Source of the DNA: Loripinus fragilis
Taxonomy: Eukaryota > Mollusca > Bivalvia > Lucinida > Lucinidae
Assembly: GCA_964019695.1 (NCBI GenBank)
Contig: OZ026521.1
Coordinates: 36,640,939 to 36,704,938, forward strand
DNA: 64,000 nt
Direction: 5' to 3'
In this document: in pieces, positions 1-14,000 of the stretch
Numbering within the stretch: the first letter of the stretch is position 1
Layout: each line of letters begins with the position of its first letter
Made by a program: the position numbers and the translations under genes
The notes under the pieces: model-generated
The model's database searches: none
Told to the model about the DNA's origin: nothing
Seen by the model: only the letters and a program-made list of their open reading frames with translations

Positions 1-1975
1 TACAGGGTTAAGAACATAAATATCAGCAAACAAGAAATGTTTGGTTGTTTCCCCTTTGCACATTGTCATTTTAAAATAGAAAACAATTTACTGCTTGGTG
101 AAATCATATTTTCAGAGAAAACCAAAGTAAGTAGGATGTTAAATAAACAACCAAAATGTAAAGGATTTTTTTTTTTTGCAAAATACAGGAAAATTTCTTA
201 CTGGAGAATATTTGCCATTATAATAGCTAGTATTTGGGCTCATATTTTCATAACAGAAGGATAATGTGCTATGAAACTGGCCAAATAACATATTTTTTTA
301 TAATATTCTAAAGTTTGAACACATGGCTATACATTCTGGTCTATAATTTTGAAAAGACAAAATGATACTGGGAGATTTTTTAGGATTAGGTGCATCAAAC
401 ACCATTCTTTAAAGAAATCATAATGATAAACCATTATAACTAGTTTGAAAATTTGCCTATTTTGTTACACTTGGGGGAACTTTATTGTGAAACTCCAAAT
501 AATTTCCAAAAAATAATGTATTTCTCCAAAGATTGATTTTGTCTATTAAGCAAACGGGGCAGACCCTGATGAAATGCTGCATGACGCGGCAATTCATCTG
601 GGTCCTCACTGTTTGCCATTAGCCCCTTAGGGTTTCCGTTCCCCAAGGGATTAACTCTTTGCCTTCTGGGTAATTTTGCACGATTTTTTGTCATCCTATT
701 TTTTTCAAAATCAACTTTTTCGAAAAATTCTTTTCAGGAACACCATTAGAATGTGAAACAGTTTAGATCCAGATCAGGCCAAAAAAATGTCGAGCCTGAT
801 CTCATTTCAAACTGTTTGCAAAGGTTATCAGCAGAGGACGCTAGTAGACAGTTTACTCCCAGTATGCTAGCGACAACAAGCTTTGTCGTCGGCTGATAAC
901 CTTTGCTAAAAGTTTGGATCCAGGTAAAGGCACTAAAAATGTCTGAGAATCAAAGAAGCTATTATAATCTACTGAACTCAATATTTTGAGGTTGACTTTC
1001 CAAAATCCTGAATTCAGGAATAATCCTGAAAACTTTTATCCATGAATAACTTGCTTTATGCAGTAATAGTCAAAGTGGTTCATTTAGACAAGCCATATTA
1101 CCAGATAAAATGAGCACCCAGATTACTAATTTCTTCGACAAAACCATGATGTGGACAGAGAAACACTTCCAATTAACAACATGGGTGTTGAAATCTCAAA
1201 ATTTGACACTTACACAAGGACAAGTAAATGGCCAAATAGCACTTGTCCAAAGTTATTTTAACTTTTCCTCTAAAAGACTACGAAAAGTAATTTTAACTTG
1301 TCTCCTGAAAGACTAAGAAAGGTAATTTTAACTTGTCCCCTGAAAGACTAAGAAAAGTACATTTAACTTGTCCCATAAGAGACTAAGGAAAGTAATTTTA
1401 ACTTGTCCCCTAAAAGACTGAGCAAAGTAATTTTAACTTGTCCCCTAAAAGACTAAGCAAAGTAATTTTAACTTTGTCCCCTAAAAAACTTAGCAAAGGA
1501 ATTTGAACTTGTCCCCTAGAGGACTAAGCAACGGAATTTGAACTTGTCCCCTACAAGACTAGGCAAAGTAATTTTAACTTGCCCACTAAAAAACTAATCA
1601 AAGTATATTTCAACTTGTGTCCGCTGAAAGACTAAGTATAAAACTCTTACCATTCTCAAACATTAATAAACCCTTCTTGAAAACAGTACAAAACTAGGTA
1701 ATTTACTCTATTGAAGACAGTGTAGATCAAGATCTGCTGGTTTTTCAAAAGTGCCTACAGCAACCCTTCGATCCAAATTATAACACTACCAACTCAGCCA
1801 TTGTGCTCCTTGGTAAGATATTGGTAAATTTTAAAAGTGTTCTTGTTTGTTTGGTTTGAGGTTTAACACCACAGTCAACAGCTATGGTCATGTCGAGACG
1901 TTATAATTCACCGATGCCTTGCATAAATGAAGTAAAATACTGGTATAAAATACTGGTAAGATTATTTGAGCTCAC
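1..1975. other. PDS5 intron sequence, no exon seen
   Basis: This is the distal part of the intron after exon 21. I find no peptide resembling the next PDS5 segment in any minus-strand frame. It holds a TTAA-type palindromic MITE remnant near 648-910 (see the 18401 copy) and the 35-bp minisatellite at 1254-1640. Confidence 0.6.
1254..1640. repeat. 35-bp minisatellite, about 11 copies
   Basis: The unit contains TAATTTTAACTTGTCCCCT followed by AAAAGACTAAGCAAAG. The word ACTTG recurs at 1296, 1331, 1366, 1401 and 1436, exactly 35 bp apart; later copies drift. Intronic. Confidence 0.85.
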
Positions 1976-2044
1976 CTTGGCATTTGTTTCTTCTGTGACT
2001 AAATGATCAGAATACCAGCTCTCCATACTCTCAGGACCTTCTGT
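1976..2044 (-). CDS. PDS5: PDS5 exon 21, last exon in window (residues 796-818)
   Basis: Acceptor TATTACAG, donor AAG|GTGAGC, 69 bp, phase 0. Encodes [15 protein letters not shown] then VTEETNAK, aligning with the divergent KKTTKLWVPDEEVSPETMVK region. The next exon (expected KIQAIKMMVRWLLG-like) is not in the remaining 1975 bases. Confidence 0.85.
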
Positions 2045-5000
2045 CTGTAATATAAACACAACCATTTGGTTGACCCTTTTCAGACGAATGGAATTTTCCA
2101 TATAGTTTGATACAATAATGTCAGGATGGTCCATTGTATATATTGAGGGATTAAAAGATATAATTTCCAAAAACTATCTTTCTTTCTCTGATGACGGATT
2201 TTGTCTTAGCGAACAGTGCAGACCCTGATGAAATGCCACCTTATGTGGCATTTCATCTGCGTCTGCACTGTTTGCCAAAGTACCCCATTTAGGCGTTTGC
2301 AGTCCTCAAAGGATTAACAGACAAATTCTGTCAGACCTGTAATATAAAATATTTACATTTTCAAAGCAAGCCTTAAATGAATCTTTAGATTTTTGTAACC
2401 GTTCATAGCCTAATAAATGACATAGATTTGATAGACAGCTGCCACGCTCACTTGCTAGTGCTAGACGCTTCGAACATCAAATTCATTGGCCAGAAGCAGG
2501 CCCCCTAGCAGATTCTCATGAAATTAAAGGTTTTTTATAGAGGCTATTTTAGGCAAAATAAAGGTTGTTTCATTGAAATTCTATCAAAAATAAAGAGCAA
2601 GTTAATGTCATTTTTTTTAGTATTTTTATCAGACCCTGATCTTTAAATCCCTGCTATTATAGATGATGGTATGGTACGGGTAAAGGAAATTCCTTAGCCA
2701 ACAAATATATAGCCATCTAATCACAAATCAATAGAATTTACTCTTGTTGTTTAATCCCCGAGTCGAAAACCTCATTTTTTACTGAAGGCTTGAAGGTGAT
2801 GAGCAGTGTTGGATTGAAAATAAATCTAACATTCTCTAGTCTGGAAGGGGGGGGGGTGGGGTCCTCCCCCGGAAAATTTTGAAAACCAAGTTAGCAGGAG
2901 AAGCTATCTCTGGTCATTTTGTAGGGGCAATTTACCTTGAGTAAATGAAGAAATTCAGAGGATATTGCTTCTATTGATATTGACATATATTGTATGCAAT
3001 TTTAAATACAAGATTTGGAAAGATATGCATCTTGTGTGTAGATATCACTGTTCAGATTAGCATTTACAAATCAGCACATTTCACCTGAGATAACCCTGTT
3101 CATCCAATCCCAGAGTTCAACGATGAGCCCAGTCCAGCTTTTACAGATCGCAGTTAGTAGTTTTTTTTTCATTTGATTCTTTTATGTTGCATCAACAATC
3201 TTTCAGCTATATAGGGACAGGTCTTCCTGGGTTGAACCAGTACTAAGCTAGGATAAATGTGTCTTGCTCAAGGACCACAACGCAGTGACGCTGGTGAGGC
3301 TCGAACCCGCTGCCACTTGCTTATAAAGATGCAGGAGACTGAAGTTAGCCCTAAACTTCCAGCAGAAACAGGGCTCGTATTTACGGGTGCCTAATGGCCT
3401 GCAGTCAAGCACTCTACCACTGCGCTCCCTTATTTAGCATGGATGTAAAGCAAGAAATCAACCTAAAAGCATTTATATTTACCCAACCTCACACTTTTTT
3501 TTTATTGCTGCCTTATCTGAAGCCTCAGTATAACCAACCAGCAGACCACTATATAGAGTCACCCTGGTGCAAGAGTTAGGTACACACAATGGACTGGGGA
3601 TGAATACAGCTTTCTGAAAAACTAAAGCTGTCACAGACATTTTTGTCAACATACTTGTCTATTTCTTATCTTGCAAAAATTAAAGGTTTATTAATCAAAA
3701 TAAAGGTTATTAAAGGTTTTTCAGCCAAATTAAAGGTTTTAAAGGATTTAAACCAAAATAAAGGTTTCTAAAGGTTTTAAAGGTTCCACTAGGGGGCCTG
3801 CAGAAGTGACACTGGTGTTGTGACTGACAGCGAGCCACACCTGATTCGCACATGCAATACAAGCCTCTTGTTTGCCCCATTAGCTGTCCATGTTCACACT
3901 GCCCCTTTTCTGTTTTACACTCCAACAAAACCGTTAATACAATTACATATTAAATACAAAACTGTTTTTTTTTCCCTAAATTATAAATAGTTTCTATATC
4001 TTATATATCTATAATAAAATGTAAGTATACGCAATAAATTCGATTTTTTGATGCTCATGGAATCATAAATACTTCGGGTCTCTCGCAAAGTTTTACTTTG
4101 CAAGAGACCCAAAGTGTTCATGATTCTATGAACATTCCAAAAATCAAATTTATTTCTTAACACAACTGCTTGATAAACAGACACTGCTACTTTAAATTCA
4201 AGGACTGCAGGGATAATTCAGGGAGGGGACCTGTGCTAAAAGGTCCCTAAATTTTCTGAAAGGCCCCTTCTTCTAGAGAGAATGGGTCTTTTTATAAAGT
4301 AAGGGTATTGCGAAGTGCTGTTGTTAAATTGCTATCTAAGAAAATCCCTAGAAAAGGCACATCATGTCTGTGTGAGCCAGAATTATCCCTGACCTGAACC
4401 AATAGAGTTTTGGAGGACACTAGTACATGGGTGAAAATTCAAAATTTCCAAAATACTGAACTTTTGAAATTCAAACTTCAAAACTAGCAGGATGGCTATA
4501 AAAATGGATAATTTAAAATTAAAATGATTATTTGAGTTCAGATATTAAATCTGTAAACTAATCAAAGAAGCTATTACAATCTCCTTAATTCAGCATTTTG
4601 AGGCTGACTTTCTATGGAAAGTCAGCCTCAAAATCCTGACTCACGATTAATCCTGAAAACTTTCACGCATGCTAGTACTACAAATCTATGAAAAATATCC
4701 ATTTATGCTTTCAACAATTATTTTATACACTATTCATTGGCAGGCTTCTCATAAATGGTACCAGTACTTATTGTGTGCAAACTCTTGATAGTAACTTCAG
4801 ACAACATATTTACTCGAGACATTGGTAGGAAGAGAATTTCTACTAAAGTGTGAGGCTTGGATACTTGACCACATCTGCAATCTATAGAGGTCAGATTATC
4901 AGTCCAACTCATCATGCGATTCAGCTTGCTGTTCAAACTTGAATGATTTCCGATGTAAATTAACATTTTTCCCATAAATGCTAACAATTTTTGCAATACA

Positions 5001-8000
5001 GGGTAAAAAAAAATTAAGATTTGACAAAAACACTTACCCTATCTCCCATGAGGAGATCTTTGACAATATTTTTGGAGACTATTGCTTTCATGCTGTTACC
5101 AAATTCCTCTGGACACAGCCAGGATATATGGCCCAATGCAACTATTGATGTGATGAAATTAGCTGACTCTGGGTGTATGTTGGTCTTCACATGCTGAAAT
5201 ATACGTAAGTATCTTTATCAGATTTCATCTATTCTTAACCCTTAAAAGGCCAATCACGACTGCAGCAGACCACAAATTTTACGACATCTTTCCTAATTTT
5301 CTCAAAAATAAGGTATGATATTTCATGAGAAATGTCTGCTGGCAGACGATCATATCATATCATAATCAGATTTTTGATTAACGTGCAGGTGCATCATCCA
5401 CATCAGTGGGCCCCTTTCCAGGTAACTGGCTGGCTGCACGCATAGCAGATCTCACACCTGATCTCCAGGTGCTCCTTTCTTGAGGGTCAACTTTCGTGAG
5501 CTTCCACTCACCGCAGTCTCTCTCCGTCAGTTTCTTCCATGTTAGCTTGGGCCTCCCTGCCCCCGCCTGCCTTCAATCTGTATATCACATGCTGTTCTGA
5601 TTGCACCACTAGAACCCTCCACATGTCCAAACCAGTGAAGCCTTCTCTCAAAATGAGATGAAGGTCCTTAAGCTCAAGCTTTGCCAGTAATTCGCTTGAC
5701 CTTACCATGGCCACATCCTCTGGCTTGATACTGCAGATCTGTCGGATCATGGCCCTATCATTGTGCTGCAGGTTCCTCTTGGTCAGTGGCCAAGTTTCAC
5801 TAGCATGGAGCATGGCCCTCCGCGCGCAAGAGCTGTATACATGGCCACATGTCTTGTAAGAGAGGTGGCAGGATGTGAGAACTGGTAGTAGCTCCCTGAA
5901 CTTCTTCCAGGCTGTTTTCACACAAGTAGTGACTGCTGTTTCACAGCCTCCACCAGCAGAAAGCATGTCACCCAAGTAGCAGAAAGAAGCTACCACCTCC
6001 AGCTTATCAGGTCCGACCTGAACTTCATTCTGTGGCCTGCCGTCAATAAGGTGATCATTTCCCATGCACCAAGCACACCTATAATCAGGATTTGGTGTCA
6101 GTCGTTGTAGCCCACTGCATTTCTTATGCACCCAAAAATTGCAGCCATTGCAGTAGATGCTGTTGTTGATTCTCATGAAATACCATGCCTTATTCGTTAT
6201 TTTTGAAAATTTCAAAAAGCATCGGAATTGGACATTATCGTCTGCTACAAATTATAGGTGGCACTTTATGGGTTAAAGGTAAACAACCCAGATTATATGG
6301 GCCTCTTCGCGAGAAACCCTGTCTTCACGGTTTCAGACTAGGTCATACACAAACCCTTCTGCTCAGCTATGCTGACTAGCTAGAAAATTGAAATTTCGCT
6401 GGTAGCAAGTTTGGATATGATACTTTTTGAATAAGCGAATAACAAAGGTGCAGATCAGTCTGCGCGGATGGGCATGCTGGTCTGCACCTTTGTTGTTTGC
6501 AAACTCCCGAAGACAGGTTTTCTCGCATCGAGGCCCATGACTCAATACAACTACCGCAAGGATGAAGTTAGATGAATATGGGTACAAGTTTGTCTTCAAA
6601 CAATGAAATTAATTCAATTCATCATTATATTTTTAATAATTCGTATGAGTTTAATCCATTTATGTTTTGCATCTTATGATTTGGAACCCTTTATGTAGTG
6701 TAGACCCTGATGAAATGCTGCAGAATGCATCTCATTAGGGTCTACACTATTTACTATGACAAAATATAGAAATCACACATGGTTTTTCATGCATTAACAC
6801 TTGCCGAGTCCCGAGGAAGCTGTTTGAACACGAGCCCACTAGGCAGAGTGTTTAAACATCTGCCAAGGGACCTGGCAAGTGTTTTAAAATGACAAAAACA
6901 AATATGTGTGATCGCTATTCTCGCATATTTAACTGGATTCCAACTAAAATCACACTGAAAATGCTGCTAAAACATTAAAATATCCATCTTCTTACACTGG
7001 ACATCTCCATACAAAATGGCCTCAGACTCAGCGTAAACTTTTTTAATGTCATTACGCCGCCACAATGTCAAAGACATGTAAGAACAAAAAAATTGGACAA
7101 CGCTTTCCTATGTAACTGTCACTAACATCATTTTTGGTATTGTCAAAATAAAAGACATGTTCAATAAGCATGTGAAGCTCATGATTTGAACATGGATTTT
7201 TGTCCATTTGACAATGGCTTTAAACAGATATGCGCATAGGTATTTATGTAAGAAGCTATATTCAGCATCTTAAATTGTAATTTATGACTAAAGGCTGGCT
7301 TAGTTACACATAGTATTTTGTTTATTTGTTTTATTGCTTCACATCCCAAGTCAACAGCTATGGTGATGGCGGGACGGTCAGTTCACCTAACCACACTTTT
7401 TCCTGGGCAAGCTTGAACAAGCAGTTAACCAGTTCTTTATCCACATACTTTCTATTGTAACTGACAACAACCCTTCTTGAATGATTCAGCCGAAGGAAGG
7501 AGAATGACCGTAGAAATCATTTCATGATCAATCTCCACAAAAGTATGGGACCTGGCCGGGATCGAACTCAGGACCCCTGGATCTGCAGTCAGACAAAAAT
7601 CTGCAGCCAGACACCATTAAACACGATGCTGGAGATAACTTGACAAAGTGACCAGTGGTGGCATGTACCACCTTTTTCAAGAAGGGCCAAGTATGTAGCT
7701 TTGACCCTGGGGATGGAACTGTTATATGGTATATAAATACAGCATAGTTATGGGGAAAACCCATGGCAGCGATGTCAGGTGCTAAGCCAAACTTTATACC
7801 CATGACTGTCATCGTATGGCAGTGAAACAAATTTATAGAGTTTAAAGTACACATACTTCAAATATTTGTGAGAAAACCGCCTCTTTATTAGTGGAAATGG
7901 CATTTATACATCTTATGGCATGTTTGGCCTGCTTTGGGTTTCCGATCTTTGCCGTTGTCTGTAATATTGGTAACAATTTTCTGCAACAGAAAGAAAACAA

Positions 8001-11000
8001 AAGTCATATAAACAACTTTACAAGAAACGAATAACTTCATACTTTTTGTGTCAACCAGTCTTAATTAATGACACCAGTCCAGATATTAACTCATTGCTAC
8101 CTCGGAAATTGAGCATGCTTTTTTGTTGTCTTTGAAAAAATTTACAGTAATACTATCAGAGTGTCAATCAGTCCAATGGATCCAGATCAGGCCCAAAATT
8201 TTGTACGCTGAACATTTTAACCTTAGCAAACAGTGTAGACCCTGATGAAATGCCGCGTTATGCAGCTTCACTGTTTGCAAAAGTACTTGTTTACGGGTTT
8301 CCCTAATACAAAGGGTTAAAGTTTCCTTAGAAATACTAAGCCAAGCTCCTGACAGGCCTGTTTTTTCATGGATCAATTTCTTTTCAGCTTATTTTGTGGT
8401 CACATTGGGAACATTCCTGTGAAGTTTGGTTAATATTGGCCCAGTGGTATAGGAAGCAAATGTATTTAATGGTGCAGGATGCGGGACATTGATTGAGCCC
8501 AATCTCTTAACTTTATGCTAAGTGAAATCATAATAACCCCTTCTCTAGAATTCACTTAAGGTTATGTTCCTGTAATACTCACCAATCGGAGGCCTTTGGT
8601 CTGTAGAATGAGCTTACAGTTACAACTATACACCAATGTCATTGGATAAATTGATGAAACTGGTAAGTTGAGTTCTTTTTCTTTAATAAATTAATATAGG
8701 CTGTGGTGGTGGCACATGGAATTATAGAACAGGGCCTTTTCCAGCTAATTTGGGAAAAGGCCTCAGCTTGAAATGGGAAAAAACATGCAGCATTTTGGAT
8801 TATTTTGGGAATTTTTTTAGAAGTGTAAACTGTTAAACAGTAAAAAAAAAACACTTAAACAAATTGTGCATGATCATGATGATTTTATTCATGTGTATAT
8901 GAAGAGTTAAATCAATGTATTATATCTTATTATATGTACTATCACAAATGTCAAAGTTACAGTTCTGCTCAGAGAGCAATTATGCAGCTATTTTTCAATT
9001 GAATTTGCTCTCTGGTAAGATTCTTTTTTTGAGCTTCAGATTGGGAATTTTTTTTTGGAAATTGGGAAAAAAGGAGGATATTTTGGATTGGGAATAGGGC
9101 CTATATTCGGCCCCTGGTGATAGGAAGAAAAGGCCCTGTAGAATCAAAATTTCCTAACTATAGCATTCAATGAGATGTTTGCATTTTTCAACTGATATGC
9201 ATGTCGCCCATTTATGACCATTTCCTTACTGGAAATAATGGTTACCTCCCTTTGACCGATGTGGTCAATCGGAGAGCAACAAAAGGTCTCGATTTTTTTT
9301 TAATTTGAAAGATTTCAGGGTGTGTTATATAACTATTGATGAGTAAGACCTGTTGAATCATTCTAAGGGCTAGAAAAGGGATCTTTTCTCTGTATTGAGG
9401 TCTATGGAAAATTAATTACACGATAATAAACTTAAGTGACCTTTGCAAAAAATATCGTGATAGTGTCTTAACTGAACTAAAGCCTCCCGATAAGAATGGG
9501 TCATTGAAAACCATTTTCCTTATTTCTAAACTATTTGCTAACCTGTGGGTACTCAAAAAAAAACTTGTCTTAATTTTGAGCACCCAAAATGCATGCAAAC
9601 TGATGGGTAGAAAAATAATTACAAATTTTAACTAAAAAAATTACATAGTTGGACCTATTTTTAACCCATGTTAATCCACTATAAGCCTAGCGTCCTTTTT
9701 GTGGGACAAGACAAATAGTGCTGACTCCGATCAGACACTGCAGAATGCCGCGTCTGATCAGGGTCCCCACTGTTTGCTTGAGGAATATTCTATAAAAAAA
9801 GAATAGAATAAAAATGACAAAAACACCCAACATCTCTTAAAACAGAAATGAACTATTCCAATTGACAACAGTGGGAAATTCCATTTGACAATAATGGGTA
9901 AAAGCCAGTGTAGTACCTTTATAATATGGGCCTCGACGCGAGAAATCCTGTCTTCGGGCTTTCCGACAAAGTGTGATTCAAACCAGCCTGCTCAGCTATA
10001 GAGACTATCTAGAGAATTGAAATTTCACTCGTAGCAAGTCTAGATATGATACTTTCAAAAAAGCGAGTAACAAAGGTGCTGATCAGACTGCGCGGAGTCG
10101 CAGGCTGGTCTGCGCCTGTGTTGTTCGCAAACCACCCGAAGACAGGTTTTCTTGCGATGAGTAGTGAGACCCATATATAAAGCAGCACAGCAGTATTACT
10201 TACGCATATGTATCTGGATACCACTTTTCTATATGCAGACCAGCATTGGCAATTATCTGCAGGGCTGTATCAGCTGAAAGGGTTAAAAATAACCTGTTAA
10301 ATTCAAGGCAATGTCAATAGAAATCTGCATAATAAAAAAAATGAAAAAAGTCAATAAGCAATGCTTATTAGATAACCCCCGCACAGTAAGAGTCAGTGAA
10401 AAAACTTGGCAAGTTATAGTTCGAACAAGACGACCTTAGTTTTGATAAGAAGATTTCAGTAGAATCTGTGCAAACAAAAATTATAAACTCCTTCATGCAT
10501 TGTATCGGCAAAGTATCAAATTGCTCCATCAAAAGCTGTAGTAGGAGTTGATCGGCCCATAAAGGCACTATCCATGCATATACAAAAGCCATATAAGGGA
10601 AAAATTGTCTAAGTTCAACAAAACTTATAAACTCCTTCATGCATATGTTCATTGTGTCTACATTGTATTGACAAAGCATCAAATTGCTTCATCAGAAGCT
10701 GTGGTAGGAGTTGATCGGCCCATAAAGGCACTATTAATGCATATACAAAAGCCATATAAGGGAATAATTGTCAAAGTTCTCACAGCTGTCATTTTGTCAA
10801 AATTATTTTTTGTGAACCAAACTCCTTCATGCATATGTTCAATGTGTCTAAATTGTATCGGCAAAGTATCAAATTGCTCCATCAAAAGCTGTGGTAGGAG
10901 TTGATCGGCCCATAAAGGCACCGTCTATGCATATACAAACACCTTATTAGGGAAAAATTGTCTAAGTTCTCACAGCTGTCATTTTATCAAAAATTATTTT

Positions 11001-14000
11001 TCTGAACTAAACTCCTTCATGCATATGTTCAATGTGTCTACATTGTATAGGAAAAGTATCAAATTGTTCCATCAAAAGTTGTGGTAGAAGTTGATTGGCC
11101 CGTGTATGGCCTATAATAGCATAAGCATAAAGCACTATATTAAAAGCCATTTAGAACTACAAAGGGAAATAACTCTAATAGAATTGGCCCCTAGCCCTTA
11201 CTTTTTTGTCTAAAGTATTTGTCTTGCATATATGAACATGTTTGCAAGATTTGATGAAAATCCAGCAATGACTCTTTGAGTTATTAAGGAAACAATGCGT
11301 TACGGACGGACGGACGCACGGACGGACGGACGGACAGACAACTTGAAAACAGTATACCCCCTACAAACAAAGTTTGCGGGGGGGGGTATAAATATTTCTC
11401 TACTTAAGTATATCGTCGGTCCGGAGTCAAAACCTTGTAACTCTGATTTTTACCAAAATGACTTTTTGTCAATGCAGGAATACCATTTAGGTGCTCATTT
11501 TACCGAGATACGATTTTTTGCCATGAAAAAGATGCTCAAAATGTCGTAACTGGATGGTTTTTCACAAAAAAATGATCAAAATGACGTAACTCAAGTGAAA
11601 CTCTTCATAATGTCTGTAAATCTTTATTGGAAGTTCAAAACACCAATATCGGTGAACTTGGATGTTACTTAACATAATCCTGTCTGACTTTCAGCAATAA
11701 AGGACACTCCTAGCAAAGTTATTCAGTTTTTTGTCTCTCCTGAAAAATGTAAAAATCAAAGATACGAGTTTTTGACTCCCGACTGATGGTATCTTATTCT
11801 TGTGAGTACTCAAAAAACCCATCTCAAAGTACCCAAAACATGTTAAAACTGATAGATAAGAAAATATTCACGAGTTTACTAATTAAGGACAACTTCACTT
11901 CTCATATATTTAGAATGCAGTACAGGTCTACAAAAATTTCCAGCGTAAAATTGTAAATATTTTCTTTACCATTACTTTTGGCATATGTTTTGGGTGCTCA
12001 AAAGAACTGTCTCATTGAGACGGTTCTTTTGAGTACCCACAACATATGCTTTGGCTGAGAAATAAGAAAACTATTTTTCTATTTAGCACTTTTAACTAAA
12101 AGTCTGAGAATGGATCCATTTCAAATTGGCCCATCATGCATGACACTCACATCTAAGAGATACAGGCAAAAACCCTTTTGGAGAGAGGACATGATTTCTA
12201 GTCCGATTTCTTGCTAGCAATCTATAGCAAGTAAGGGTGCAAAGATCAAGAATCGATACAATCAAGTACCACACCGGACCCAGGATACCAATGGGAAAGT
12301 GACAAACTCACAGTTAGACACCAAAAAACAAGAGCCAAGAGGTCAGCCCTTTCCCAGCAGGTGACCACAAGGCAAAAATAAACAGACACGTAAAAAGGCT
12401 TAACAAATACAAGACAGAAAAAACATAAAAGATCCACAAAAGAAGTACCGCCTTGGAACGGTCAGTAAAATAGTTTACTGGAGGGCTTAAACCGGTATAA
12501 CTGAGCCAACCTCACCCTTAATTCAGATGTGGATCAAGACACATAGATATTTGGTTTGTATAAAAGACCCCTACCAATCTAACATGGGATGGCATGATGC
12601 ATTGACCAGCTCATCAAACGGGGAGTTTTTACTCACCAACAGCCTCCTCCTCGTCCTTCAGGAATGATATCAGCGTCTCGAAGGTGTTTGCTGATCTAAA
12701 GAAGCCTGGAAACACTGTTGAGAAACACTGAAAAAAGACACAAACAATATTTATGCAATGAATTAATTCAATAAACATCAATAAAATACTTGAGGACTAT
12801 AGAAATGTTCCATTTTGCATTAATTCACCGTCTCTTTCACATTACTGATTTGAGGATGTTGCTTATCATTTTAATCCTCTTGCTAAATATGGACCATGAT
12901 TTGCCATAATTCTGATTTGCTCATGCTGTTTATTCTGACGAAACACCTATGTTAGTGTTATGTTATGTGGTGCATTTCTAAGGTCTCTGAGTATACATTG
13001 GTCCAGACTGTCTGAGCGTAAATTTTTTTATTATTTCCTTACTTTTCAATTTAAGCATTTGTTTTGGGTGCTCAAAAGAACGGCCACATTGAGACGGTAC
13101 TTTTGAGTACCACAACATGTTTTCGTAGAGAAATAAAAAAAATCTTGCTCTTTACTTAAGGTGTCAATATATGGAGCATTTGCTCTAGTATTTGTTTGTT
13201 TGTTTTTGTTGCTTTACGTCCCATGTCAACAGCTATGGTCATTGCGGGACGGTCAGTTCACTTAACCACACTTTTTCCTGGGCAGGCTTGAGCAAGCGGT
13301 TAACCAGTAATTTGTGCACATACTTTCGCTTGTAACTGACAACAACCCTTCTTGAATGAATCAGCGGAAGGGAGGAGAATGACCGTAGAAATTATTTCAT
13401 GATCAATCTCCACGAAAGTATGGGACCGGGCCAGGATCGAACTCGCGACCCCTGGATCTGCAGTCAGACACGTATCTGTAGCCAGACACGTTACCGACTG
13501 CGCTACGTGGCCCGGTCAAATTTGCTCTAGTATATAAAGTGTTAATGAGAGTTGACTTGTATGATCACTTACCAGTAACAATTGTAATCCCTTCTCCCCA
13601 GGATTTATTATTCCATCTGCTATGGTTCCCTGTCCGGTGACAGCGTCTTCTACATGTTCTACCAGGACAGATAGGGCCGAGCCATCAATCATGACAGGGG
13701 CTATTCTCTCCAGTAGGTATTTCACGGTGTTGTACAGTAAAACCTGGCTCTGACTGGCACTTGATTTACCACCGCCCAGCTTCTGCAGGATGTCTTTCTA
13801 CAAATAAAAATCACGACTCATTCAAGTAGATATCTGGTGAATGAAATGTTTGTTACAATATTTTACCCCAAAAATGAATCTGAAACCTACATCAAAGCAG
13901 ATGACTTTTGTGATTGTGGCTTTCTGGGGTAAAACTGAATATTCGGACAAAAAGGCCCAAGCACACAGTGTGTTCCCATACAGATCAGGCCCTGAGGTTA

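Noticed and set aside
4730..4996. 88-codon minus-strand frame considered as a PDS5 exon after exon 20
   Set aside because: Its peptide does not resemble PDS5, and exon 20 joins in phase and in sequence to the exon at 1976-2044.
6363..6599. Open frame with [19 protein letters not shown]
   Set aside because: It is a translation of the GGGCCTC...CGCGAGAAA MITE; the same peptide recurs at its other copy near 10009-10224.
10368..10921. Open frames around 80-104 codons
   Set aside because: They fall within the tandem cores of the pearl-like element and have no family resemblance.
13470..13516. tRNA gene on the minus strand
   Set aside because: The A- and B-box-like sequences belong to SINE heads; the cloverleaf does not close and the sequence runs on into a SINE body. 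The same applies to the family B heads and to 46420-46483.
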